Source: Streptomyces mesophilus
GTDB lineage: Bacteria; Actinomycetota; Actinomycetes; Streptomycetales; Streptomycetaceae
DNA: 51,255 bases
Direction: 5' to 3'
Assembly: GCF_011044995.1 (NCBI RefSeq)
Contig: NZ_JAAKZW010000025.1
Span: 1-51,255, forward strand
The position numbers were made by a program, and so were the translations under genes. Shown here one piece after another: positions 39,347 to 47,900 of the stretch (positions are counted from its first letter, which is position 1; each line of letters starts with the position of its first letter). The notes under the pieces were generated by a model. The model worked only from the letters and a program-made list of their open reading frames with translations. It was not told where the DNA came from and did no database searches.

Positions 39347-40963
39347 TTACTTCCTCTTGGAGCCGAACAGCCGGGAGCGCAGCCGCGATCCCAGTGACTT
39401 CTGGACCGGGAACAGCGGACCTGTGGTGATCACCATGCGGCCCTTCTTGTTCACCGTGGCGGACACCCGGTACGGATCCGCGCGCCGCCACCGTCTGGCC
39501 AGCGGCATCGGTTCGCCCTTGCCCCTGACCGGTATCTCGTACGTACGCCCGGCCAGGCGCAGGTATACGCGAACACCTCGGGTGGCGTGGATCGCGCCGA
39601 CCGGTATACGGGCGTGCAGCACCGTACCCTCGGGGTCCGCCTCGGTGCGGAACTCGCCCACCGGATCCGGCAGTTCACGGTCATCGGGCACCACCATCGC
39701 CCCGGGCTTGTCCGCACTCTTGGGCATGGCGCCATCGGCCAGCCGGATCACGGCGCCCTCGGTGTCACCGGTGACGGGAATGCGTACGGAGAGCGCTACG
39801 TGCAGGCCGTCGCCCTCCTGCTCCCAGGCGGCGGCAAGCAGCTTGGTGCCCTTGGCGAGCCGCCCCGGCACCTTCTCCTCCATCAGCTCGAAGGAGCGGT
39901 CCGGCAACGCGAGCCGTGTATCGCGGAAGCCCGGGTAGGCGGCGTACGCCCTGGGGCCCTCGACGTGGAAGGTCGGCGTGCCACGGCGCGCCTCGTCCCT
40001 GATCGCCTCGGTCAGCTCGTCCACCGCTCCCCCCTGCGCGAGGCAGATGCGGGCACGGCGCTTGACGTCCATGGAGTCGCGCAGTTCCTCGGTGAAGTAC
40101 GCGTCGGCGAGCTCGGCGATGCCGGCGCACACCTCCTGCTGGGTCTCGCGGTCGAGCTCCAGGAAGTCGTCCTGGATCAGCTTGGCGAGCTCCCAGACGA
40201 AGTGCCGCTCGAACACGGCGTCACGGCGCGGTCCGGCTTCGATGAGCCGGGCCGTGAAGTGCATGATCTCCGCGGTGCACTTCAGCCGTGCCAGGTGGTT
40301 CGCCCGGTACGTGATGTTGCTGGCGTCGCCGCGCTTCACGGCGTAGTAGCACGTGTAGTCGGCGACGACCGAGATGTTGCGGGCCCGGAAGCATGCCTCG
40401 ATGGTGAACGGCTGGTCGCTTCCGACCGGCAGGTCCTCGGGGAAGCGCAGCTCGTGCTTCTCGACCAGTTCACGGCGGAACAACTTGGTGTTGGCCAGCG
40501 CGAACGGCAGATCCGAGTCGAACAGCGAGAGCGACGACGCGTTGGCCTCGTAGAGCTTCTGGCGTACGTAACGGCCGTTCGTGCCGACCATCTTGCCGGC
40601 GACGACGTCGGAGCCGTTCTCGTCGGCACTGGCGACCAGGCGCTCGAGCGCCTCGTTCCCGAGGTAGTCGTCCGCACCGATGAAATAGACGTACCGTCCG
40701 GTCGCCACGTCGAGGGCACGGTTGCTGGGGGCAGCCGGGCCACCGGAGTTGGCCTGGTGGATGACCTTGAAGGTCTCCGGGTACCGCTCGGCGAAGCGGT
40801 CGAGCTCCTTACCGCTGTCATCTGTGGAGCCGTCATCGACGGCGACGACCTCCAGGCGGTCGAGACCGATGCTCTGTTCCACCAGGGAGTTCAGGCACTC
40901 CGTGAGGTACGGCATGGTGTTGTAGACCGCCACCACCACGGTGACATCGGGGGTTCGGCTCAT
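39347..40963 (-). CDS. Long GT2 glycosyltransferase with C-terminal beta-rich domain (538 aa)
   Basis: The GT-A domain (about 1-225) has VTVVVAVYNTMPYL, VDDGSTDDS, SGGPAAPSNRALDVATGRY, the metal site GADDY (DADD in most relatives) and GSDQPFT. A helical middle follows. The C-terminal ~180 residues are beta-rich (GLHVALSVRIPVTGD, GTVLHARIPVGAI, RVYLRLAGRTYEIPV) and end in a very basic tail (RLRSRLFGSKRK) that may hold it at the membrane. It is similar in layout to the GT2 at 30887-32479 and to teichoic acid GlcNAc-transferases of TarS type. The ATG overlaps the stop of the GT4-like gene (ATGA). Confidence 0.87.
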   Translation of the reverse strand: MSRTPDVTVVVAVYNTMPYLTECLNSLVEQSIGLDRLEVVAVDDGSTDDSGKELDRFAERYPETFKVIHQANSGGPAAPSNRALDVATGRYVYFIGADDYLGNEALERLVASADENGSDVVAGKMVGTNGRYVRQKLYEANASSLSLFDSDLPFALANTKLFRRELVEKHELRFPEDLPVGSDQPFTIEACFRARNISVVADYTCYYAVKRGDASNITYRANHLARLKCTAEIMHFTARLIEAGPRRDAVFERHFVWELAKLIQDDFLELDRETQQEVCAGIAELADAYFTEELRDSMDVKRRARICLAQGGAVDELTEAIRDEARRGTPTFHVEGPRAYAAYPGFRDTRLALPDRSFELMEEKVPGRLAKGTKLLAAAWEQEGDGLHVALSVRIPVTGDTEGAVIRLADGAMPKSADKPGAMVVPDDRELPDPVGEFRTEADPEGTVLHARIPVGAIHATRGVRVYLRLAGRTYEIPVRGKGEPMPLARRWRRADPYRVSATVNKKGRMVITTGPLFPVQKSLGSRLRSRLFGSKRK

Positions 40964-42501
40964 CTCTCTCCCCTGGAAGATCCCGTCACCAGCTTCGTAT
41001 ACACCGCGTCCAGCTCCGCCGCCTGGTGCTCCCAGGTCCACTGCTCGAGCAGGCCCGAAGTCTCGTATACGTCCCGGTACTTCTTGGGGTCCTTGAGCAC
41101 GGCCTCGACCGCCCGGACGTAGGCGTCCACGTTCTCCGCCTCGAAGACCTCGCCCTGACCCGTCTTGACGGTCATGTCGCCCATCGTCTTCACGTCGCTG
41201 ACCACCAGCGGCAGACGCGCGTGCGAGTACTCGAAGTACTTGGTGATCAGGGCGATCTCGTGGTTCGGCCAGTGGTGGATGGGGATGACGCCGATATCCG
41301 CGGACGAGAGGAACGGCACGACCTGATAGTGCGGGACGTACGGCAGGATGTGCACCCGGTCCGACACCCCGAGTTCCTCGGCGCGCGTCCGCAGGCTCCG
41401 CATGTAGTCGGAGTTCGGCCGCAGCACGACGAACGCCACGTGCAGACCCTCGAGCCGGGGCAGCGATTCGACCATGATGTCGAGCCCTCGCTGGGGCGCG
41501 GCCGCACCGCTGTACACGGAGAGCGGGACGTCAGGGCCGATCCCGCACTGCTCCCGCAGGTCGGGGACCGGTTCGGCCGCCTGCTCGGGCGAGATCTCGC
41601 CGTCGGGAGCGTTCAGGACCACGGCGGGCTGCTCGGAGAGCCCGTGCCGCTCGGCCAGCATCGTGGCAAGCGTCTCCGAGACGGTGGTCACGGCGTCCGC
41701 GTGGCGCGCGTACTCCTTCTCATGGGCGCACTGCGCGACATGCCAACGGGGATGCGGGTCCCACGGCTTGAGGCCGGGCAGGAACTCGTGCGCGTCCCAG
41801 ACCAGCGGGATGGTGCGGCCCTTGGCCGACGCCCGCAGCTTCGCCCGTGCGCCGACTCCGAGCATCCGGAAGTCGTTGGCGTGGATCACGTCCGGCTTGA
41901 GCGCGTCGATCTCCTTGCCGAACGCCAACTCGTAGTCCCACAGACCGGGGTCGAGCCGGCGCCAGGCGCGGTCGCCCATGGTGCGCTGCCAGAAGGCCGT
42001 GGTGAAGCGGTCGAGAGGCGAGGTCATCGCCTTGCGCCGCTCGTCGAGCCGCCGCGTCTGCCGATGACGCAGCCCCACCCAGCGGCTGAGCAGCCTGGCG
42101 GCGAGGCGCGCGGGCAGCAGACGCAGCGCGCCAAGTCCGCCGCTGCGCCGGGCGAGCACGAGCCGGATACTCAGATCGGCGCGCCAGGCCTTCACCTTCT
42201 GCTTGCGATACGCGGCGAGCGGGCCGGGCTTGTAGGCGAGCGGAGCGCGCAGGATCGCACGCCGGTACTCGTGCCGACGGCGCCTCAGCGGTGCCGGCAC
42301 CCGCACGAGGCGCACCTGCGCGTCGCCTATCTGCCAGGTGTGTTCCTTCTTGTCGGGCGACCGGCCGAGCAGAACGACATCCCAGCCGGCCTCGGCGGCC
42401 GAACGGGCTTCCTTCTGCACTCGGGAATCGCCGTTGACGCCGTTGTCGACCAGCATGACGATCCGGCCCCGCGACGGCACCGGCGTGACCTCAGACGCCA
42501 T
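40960..42501 (-). CDS. GT4-like glycosyltransferase (513 aa)
   Basis: The N-terminal Rossmann part opens with GRIVMLVDNGVNGDSRVQKEARSAAEAGWDVVLLGR, typical of GT4 enzymes, followed by a ~120-residue Arg-rich insertion. DVIHANDFRMLG and LVWDAHEFLPG are acceptor-side motifs. The C-terminal domain has LSVYSGAAAPQRGLDIMVESL and the donor-binding region IALITKYFEYSHARLPLVVSDV, with a Glu in the expected place. Its ATG lies inside the end of the WbpB-like gene (11-base overlap), and its stop overlaps the GT2 start, so it is part of a tightly packed unit. The sugar specificity is unknown. Confidence 0.88.
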   Translation of the reverse strand: MASEVTPVPSRGRIVMLVDNGVNGDSRVQKEARSAAEAGWDVVLLGRSPDKKEHTWQIGDAQVRLVRVPAPLRRRRHEYRRAILRAPLAYKPGPLAAYRKQKVKAWRADLSIRLVLARRSGGLGALRLLPARLAARLLSRWVGLRHRQTRRLDERRKAMTSPLDRFTTAFWQRTMGDRAWRRLDPGLWDYELAFGKEIDALKPDVIHANDFRMLGVGARAKLRASAKGRTIPLVWDAHEFLPGLKPWDPHPRWHVAQCAHEKEYARHADAVTTVSETLATMLAERHGLSEQPAVVLNAPDGEISPEQAAEPVPDLREQCGIGPDVPLSVYSGAAAPQRGLDIMVESLPRLEGLHVAFVVLRPNSDYMRSLRTRAEELGVSDRVHILPYVPHYQVVPFLSSADIGVIPIHHWPNHEIALITKYFEYSHARLPLVVSDVKTMGDMTVKTGQGEVFEAENVDAYVRAVEAVLKDPKKYRDVYETSGLLEQWTWEHQAAELDAVYTKLVTGSSRGER

Positions 42502-43516
42502 GACCCGCGAACTCCTCCGCCTTGAGCTCCATCGACCGTCCGGTTGCAGCGGATTCGAGCACGGCCGCGGCCACCTCGACCGTCCGCATCCCCTGCCGCA
42601 GCGTGCAGATGTCCGCGGGCTCGCCCAGAACGGCGTCCCTGAACAGCTCGTGCTCCACAAGGAGCGGCTCCCGCTTCGGGATCGCGTACCGGATCATGTC
42701 GCCCTCGGAAACACCGCGGAAGGCCTGCAGCGCTTCCCACTCGGTGGTCACGGCGGCGTTCGAGTAGAACGTCAGGTCCGCGGTGAGGGTGTCGGCGATG
42801 AACGTGCCGCGCTCGCCCGTGACCGAGGTGAAGCGCTCCTTGAGCGGGCTCAGCCAGTTGACCAGGTGGCTGACCATCGCGCCGCCGGACAGCCGGCCCA
42901 CGGCGGAGACCATGTCCTCGTGCGGGCGGCCGCTCTTGTGGATCGTGTGCGCGGCGATCGAGGTGTACGTCTGACCGGTCACCCAGCCCGTCAGGTCGAT
43001 GTCGTGGGTGGCGAGGTCCTTCACCACGCCGACATCGGCGATGCGGTGCGGGAACGGGCCCTGGCGGCGCGTGACCACCTGGAAGATCTCGCCCAGCTCA
43101 CCGGCCTCGAGACGGGAACGGAGGCTGCGCAGCGCCGGGTTGCAGCGCTCGATATGACCGACGCCGGCCACGAGGCCGCGCGACTCGAAGGCCTCGACCA
43201 GCTTGCGGGCGCCCTCGACCGAGTCGGCGACCGGTTTCTCGATCAGCGCGGCGACACCGGCCCCGGCGAGCTGGAGACCGACTTCCTCGTGCAGGGCCGT
43301 CGGGCAGGCCACGACGGCGTAGTCGACGCCGAGTTCCAGCAGTTCCTCGACGGTGGACAGGACGGGAGCACCCTGGGCCCAGCCGTTCTTGTCCCCCATC
43401 GGGTCGACGACGCCGACCAGTTCCACCCCGTCGAGGCCGGCGAGGACGCGCGCGTGGTGGCGTCCCATCGATCCCAGGCCGACGAGTCCGGCCCGCAGCG
43501 ACTTCTCAGCGTTCAC
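42491..43516 (-). CDS. Gfo/Idh/MocA-type UDP-GlcNAcA 3-dehydrogenase (WbpB/WlbA-like)
   Basis: This 341-residue oxidoreductase has RAGLVGLGSMGRHHARVL (NAD loop, about 8-25), LIEKPVADS with the catalytic-region Lys (about 90-97), VGHIERCNPALRSLR and DLATHDIDLTGW. The GHIERxNP segment is characteristic of the WlbA/WbpB group, which oxidises UDP-N-acetylglucosaminuronic acid at C3 for subsequent amination. The adjacent aminotransferase, one base upstream, is its expected partner, and the two are known to work as a couple with 2-oxoglutarate recycling. GTG 43516 is used. Confidence 0.9.
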   Translation of the reverse strand: MNAEKSLRAGLVGLGSMGRHHARVLAGLDGVELVGVVDPMGDKNGWAQGAPVLSTVEELLELGVDYAVVACPTALHEEVGLQLAGAGVAALIEKPVADSVEGARKLVEAFESRGLVAGVGHIERCNPALRSLRSRLEAGELGEIFQVVTRRQGPFPHRIADVGVVKDLATHDIDLTGWVTGQTYTSIAAHTIHKSGRPHEDMVSAVGRLSGGAMVSHLVNWLSPLKERFTSVTGERGTFIADTLTADLTFYSNAAVTTEWEALQAFRGVSEGDMIRYAIPKREPLLVEHELFRDAVLGEPADICTLRQGMRTVEVAAAVLESAATGRSMELKAEEFAGHGV

Positions 43517-43517
43517 G

Positions 43518-44624
43518 TCAGTTCCCCAGACCGTTCACAGCGGCGACGATGCGCTCGAGTTCACCCTCGGTCAGCGAGGGGTGGACCGGCAGCGAGACGA
43601 CCTCGGCCGCCGCGCGCTCGGTCTCCGGCAGGTCCCACGCACGGCCGGCCTTCTGGTCCGGCTCCCAGTACGGCTTGAGCCGGTGGATGGGGGTGGGGTA
43701 GTAGACCGCGTTGCCGACACCGGCGGCGGTGAGCTTCTCCTGTACGGCGTCCCGGTCGCCTTCCACGCGCACGGTGTACTGGTGGTACACGTGCCGGGCG
43801 CCCTCGGCGACCGGCGGCGTGACGAGCCCCGTGAGGTGCTCGTCCAGGTAGGCGGCGTTGGCGCGGCGGCGCTCGGTCCAGCCGCCCAGCTTGCCGAGCT
43901 GGACCCTGCCGATGGCGGCCGCGACGTCGGTCATCCGCATGTTCGCGCCGACGATCTCGTTGGCGTACCGCTGCTCCATGCCCTGGTTGCGCAGCAGGCG
44001 CAGCGTGCGCGCGACTTCGGCGTCAGCCGTGGTGATCATGCCGCCCTCCAGGGCGTGCATGTTCTTCGTCGGGTAGAAGCTGAAGGTGCCCGCCGTGCCG
44101 AAGGCGCCGACGGGGGTGCCGTTCAGAGCAGCGGCGTGCGCCTGGCAGGCGTCCTCGACGACCGCGAGACCGTGCCGCTGCGCGAGGGGCATCAAGCGGT
44201 CCATGGCGGCCGGGTGGCCGTACAGGTGCACCGGCATGACGGCCGCGGTGCGCGGCGTGATGGCGGCCTCGACCGCTGCCGGGTCGAGCCCGAAGCTGCC
44301 CGGCTCGATGTCGGCGAAGACCACGTCGGCGCCGACCAGACGGACGGCGTTCGCGGAGGCGGCGAAGGAGAACGACGGGACGATGACCTCGTCGCCCGGT
44401 CCGATACCGAGGGCGAGCAGGGTCAGGTGAAGCGCCGAGGTGCCCGAGTTGACGGCGACGCAGTGCCGCCCCTCGACCAGCTCCGAGAACTCCTCCTCGA
44501 AACCGGCGACTTCGGGGCCCTGAACGACGCGCCCGCTGCGGAGCACGCGTACCGCCGCCTCGATCTCGTCCTCACCGATGACAGGCTTCGCGGCGGGTAT
44601 CGGTTGATTGTTGGCGCCAGACAT
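43518..44624 (-). CDS. DegT/DnrJ/EryC1 PLP aminotransferase (WbpE/WlbC-like)
   Basis: This 368-residue sugar aminotransferase has AVNSGTSALHLTLLALGIGPGDEVIVPSFSF, a VEDACQAHAA segment with the PLP-binding Asp, and the Schiff-base Lys187 in FYPTKNMHALEGGM. The C-terminal HVYHQYTVRVE and YYPTPIHRLKPY are typical. The tight pairing with the WbpB-like gene points to 3-amination of UDP-3-keto-GlcNAcA. The ATG at 44624 follows GGGGAGGG. A longer in-frame extension reaches into the leader and is rejected. It is the first gene of the five-gene unit ending with the sugar dehydrogenase. Confidence 0.92.
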   Translation of the reverse strand: MSGANNQPIPAAKPVIGEDEIEAAVRVLRSGRVVQGPEVAGFEEEFSELVEGRHCVAVNSGTSALHLTLLALGIGPGDEVIVPSFSFAASANAVRLVGADVVFADIEPGSFGLDPAAVEAAITPRTAAVMPVHLYGHPAAMDRLMPLAQRHGLAVVEDACQAHAAALNGTPVGAFGTAGTFSFYPTKNMHALEGGMITTADAEVARTLRLLRNQGMEQRYANEIVGANMRMTDVAAAIGRVQLGKLGGWTERRRANAAYLDEHLTGLVTPPVAEGARHVYHQYTVRVEGDRDAVQEKLTAAGVGNAVYYPTPIHRLKPYWEPDQKAGRAWDLPETERAAAEVVSLPVHPSLTEGELERIVAAVNGLGN

Positions 44625-44908
44625 GGCCACCCTCCCCTTCAGCACCTCGTGGGCGCACTGTTCGAGGTGAGGGGAAGTGGATGTCGGTTCGGACAGACCA
44701 GTCCCCCGGCACGTGGCCGACCTCAAGGCTTTTCTTTCGCACACAAACGCCCAAGCCCCCGCCGGCCGTTCATGGAAGGCGACTGATCGCGCAGATGTGA
44801 ACATCTGGCGGAGTAACTCAGTCTCAACGGGCGCCAGGGTACCAGGAGTTTTCACACGGTCTTTAAGTTCGTAACCAGCAAGAAATGTCACTCCGGCCAC
44901 ACAGCAAA
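44625..44908. other. Leader/promoter region of the WbpE-like operon
   Basis: About 284 bp, more AT-rich than its surroundings, with no ORF I support. It holds a perfect inverted repeat CAGATGT-GA-ACATCTG (44792-44807). A TTGAGA (minus, 44827-44822) might be a -35 but has no good -10. The rne terminator follows at 44909. Confidence 0.55.
44792..44807. promoter_or_regulatory. Operator-like 7-2-7 inverted repeat
   Basis: CAGATGT, two bases, ACATCTG: perfect dyad symmetry about 168 bp upstream of the WbpE-like start codon. This is a candidate binding site for a dimeric regulator of the glycan operon. Confidence 0.45.
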
Positions 44909-44941
44909 GCGGCCTGCCCCGGATGAACCGGGGCAGGCCGC
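44909..44941 (-). terminator. rne terminator
   Basis: A 14-bp stem (44909-44922 with 44928-44941) with loop ATGAA lies 25 bases past the rne stop. Confidence 0.9.
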
Positions 44942-44965
44942 CTAGTTGCACGGAGGAGCCTGAAG

Positions 44966-47900
44966 TCAGTCGGTCGGAGCCGACACCGACGGCAGCGTCT
45001 GCTGCTCGGCCGCCGAGGTCTTCTTCGCCGTCGCCTTCTTCGTGGTCGACTTCTTCGCCGCGGTCTTCTTGGCCACCGTCTTCTTGGCCGCCGCGGTCTT
45101 CTTCGTCGCGGCCTTCTTGGCGGTGGCCTTCTTGGCCGTCTTGCGCGCGGCCTTCTTGGCCGGCGCCGCCTCCTCGGCCTCCGCCGCGGACGCGGCCTCG
45201 GGCTCGCCGCCGGTCGCGGGCACGACCACCACGGCGGCGTCCTCGGACGTCGTCGGCGCGGACGCCTTGCGCACGGCGCGACGCCGCGGACGGGCCGGGG
45301 CAGCGCTCGCGGCCTTCTCCTGCACGGGCTCCTCGGCGGGCTTCTCCTGTACGGGCTCGGGCTCGGCCGCCACGGGAGCAGGCTCCGGCTCGGCGACCAC
45401 GACAGCCGCGGGCGCCTCCTCGGCGGACTTGGGCGCCCCCGCGGGAGCCGTCGCCTTCCGGGTGGCCCGACGACGGGTACGGCCCTTGGGCGCGGCGTCC
45501 TCGGTGACCGGCTTGGCCTCTTCGGCCTGCGCCTGCTCCGCCTCGACCGCCTTCGGCTCCTCGGCCTTGGGCTGCTCGGCCTTCGGCTGCTCGACCTTGG
45601 GCTCATCCGCCTTGGGCTGAGAGACCTCAGGTTCGGAGACCTTGGCCTGCTCGGCCTTCGCCTCGGACGCCTTCGGCGAACCCGCCGGAGCCGTCGCCTT
45701 GCGCGTGGCCCGGCGCCGCGAACGGCCCCTGGACGCCGCGGCCTCGGCCTCGGCGGCGCTGGAGTACAGCTCCTCGTCCGGACGGAACTCAGGCTCGTCG
45801 AGCTTCACCGGCGCCGCCACCTCGGCGGCGACCTCGGCAGCGGACTCGATGGGCTCGACCGGCTCGACGGCCTCGTGCGTGTGCTCGTGCTGGTCCGTGC
45901 CGCCCTTGCCGCGCTTCTTGCTGCGCTTGCCGCCGCCACCGGCGGAGGTGGCCTGCTCCATGTGCACGATGACGCCACGGCCGTTGCAGTGCACGCAGGT
46001 CTCGGAGAAGGACTCCAACAGGCCCTGTCCGACGCGCTTACGCGTCATCTGGACCAGACCCAGCGAGGTGACCTCGGCGACCTGGTGCTTCGTACGGTCA
46101 CGGCCCAGGCATTCGAGCAGCCGGCGCAGGACCAGGTCCCGGTTGGACTCGAGGACCATGTCGATGAAGTCGATGACGACGATGCCGCCGAGGTCGCGCA
46201 GCCGCAGCTGGCGCACGATCTCCTCGGCCGCTTCGAGGTTGTTCCTCGTCACGGTCTCTTCGAGGTTGCCGCCCTGACCGGTGAACTTGCCGGTGTTGAC
46301 GTCGACGACGATCATCGCCTCGGTCTTGTCGATCACCAGCGAACCACCGGACGGCAGCCAGACCTTGCGGTCGAGCGCCTTCGCGAGCTGCTCGTCGATC
46401 CGGTACGTGGCGAAGACGTCGACCTCGGAGGTCCACTTCGACAGCCGGTCCGCCAGGTCGGGGGCGACATGGGACACGTATCCGTGGATGGTCTCCCAGG
46501 CCTCGTCACCGCTGACGATGACCTTCGAGAAGTCCTCGTTGAAGATGTCGCGCACGACGCGGACGGTCATGTCCGGCTCGCCGTACAGCAGACTCGGCGA
46601 CGAGGTCGAGATCTGCTTCGCCTTCTTCTGGATGTCCTCCCACTGCGCCTGGAGCCGCTCGACATCGCGGCGCAGCTCGTCCTCGCTCGCGCCCTCGGCG
46701 GCGGTGCGCACGATGACGCCCGCGTCCTCGGGGACGATCTTCTTGAGGATGGTCTTCAGACGCGCGCGCTCGGTGTCCGGGAGCTTGCGGCTGATACCGG
46801 TCATCGAACCCTCGGGCACGTACACGAGGTAGCGGCCGGGCAGCGAGACCTGGCTGGTCAGACGGGCACCCTTGTGACCGATCGGGTCCTTGGTGACCTG
46901 CACGAGGACCGACTGGCCCGACTTCAGGGCCTGTTCGATACGGCGCGGCCCGTTGGCCATGCCGAGCGCCTCGAAGTTGACCTCACCGGCGTACAGGACC
47001 GCGTTGCGGCCCTTGCCGATGTCGATGAACGCGGCCTCCATCGACGGCAGCACGTTCTGGACCTTGCCCAGGTAGACGTTGCCGACGTACGAGGTGGCCT
47101 GCTCCTTGTTGACGTAGTGCTCCACGAGCACGTTGTCCTCGAGGACGCCGATCTGCGTGCGCTCGCCGTGCTGACGCACGACCATCACGCGCTCGACGGC
47201 CTCGCGGCGCGCCAGGAACTCGGCCTCGGTGATGATCGGGACGCGACGGCGGCCCTGCTCACGGCCTTCGCGGCGGCGCTGCTTCTTGGCCTCCAGGCGG
47301 GTCGAGCCCTTGATGGACTGGACCTCGTCGCTGGCCTGCTCGCTCTCGGACTTCTTGGCGCGCGGCTCGCGCACCTTGACGACCGTGCGCTCCGGGTCAC
47401 CGTCGCCCGGCTCGCTGTCCGCCGGGCTGTCACCGGTGCGACGCCGGCGCCGGCGACGGCGACGGCTGCTGCTCGAACCGCCCGCGTCGCGGTCCCCGTG
47501 CTCCGCGTCGTCCTCATCGGACTCGTCGGATTCGTCGGAGGCCTCGGCGCCGTCCTGCTCATCGGCGGAGTCCGAGGCGTCCTCGTCCTCGCCACCGTCC
47601 TGGTCGGAGGCCTCACCGCGACGGCGGCGACGGCCGCCACGACGGCGGCGACGGCCCGAACGGCCGCCCTGGTCCTCGGAGTCGTCGCCCTCGGCGGACT
47701 CGCCCTCGGCGCTCTCGACATCGTCCTGCTCGTCGGCGGCGACGTCCTCGTCGGACGCCTGCGTGGTCTCCTGCACCGGCTCGGCGACCGGCTCGGCCGG
47801 CTCACCGCGGCGGCGCCGGCGACGGCGCGAGCCGGCGGGTGCCTCGGTCTGCTCCTCGGCCTGCGGGGCGCGCTCGGCGACCTCGGCGGGCTCGGCGACC

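Noticed and set aside
36443..39397. A 984-codon plus-strand frame across the GT-B and dehydrogenase genes
   Set aside because: It crosses a 23-bp terminator and is out of frame with clear enzymes on both strands.
29381..44624. Antibiotic deoxysugar biosynthetic gene cluster
   Set aside because: Rhamnose and aminosugar genes occur, but there is no polyketide, peptide or other scaffold gene. The long GT2 enzymes and UDP-uronate route fit a wall or surface polymer better.
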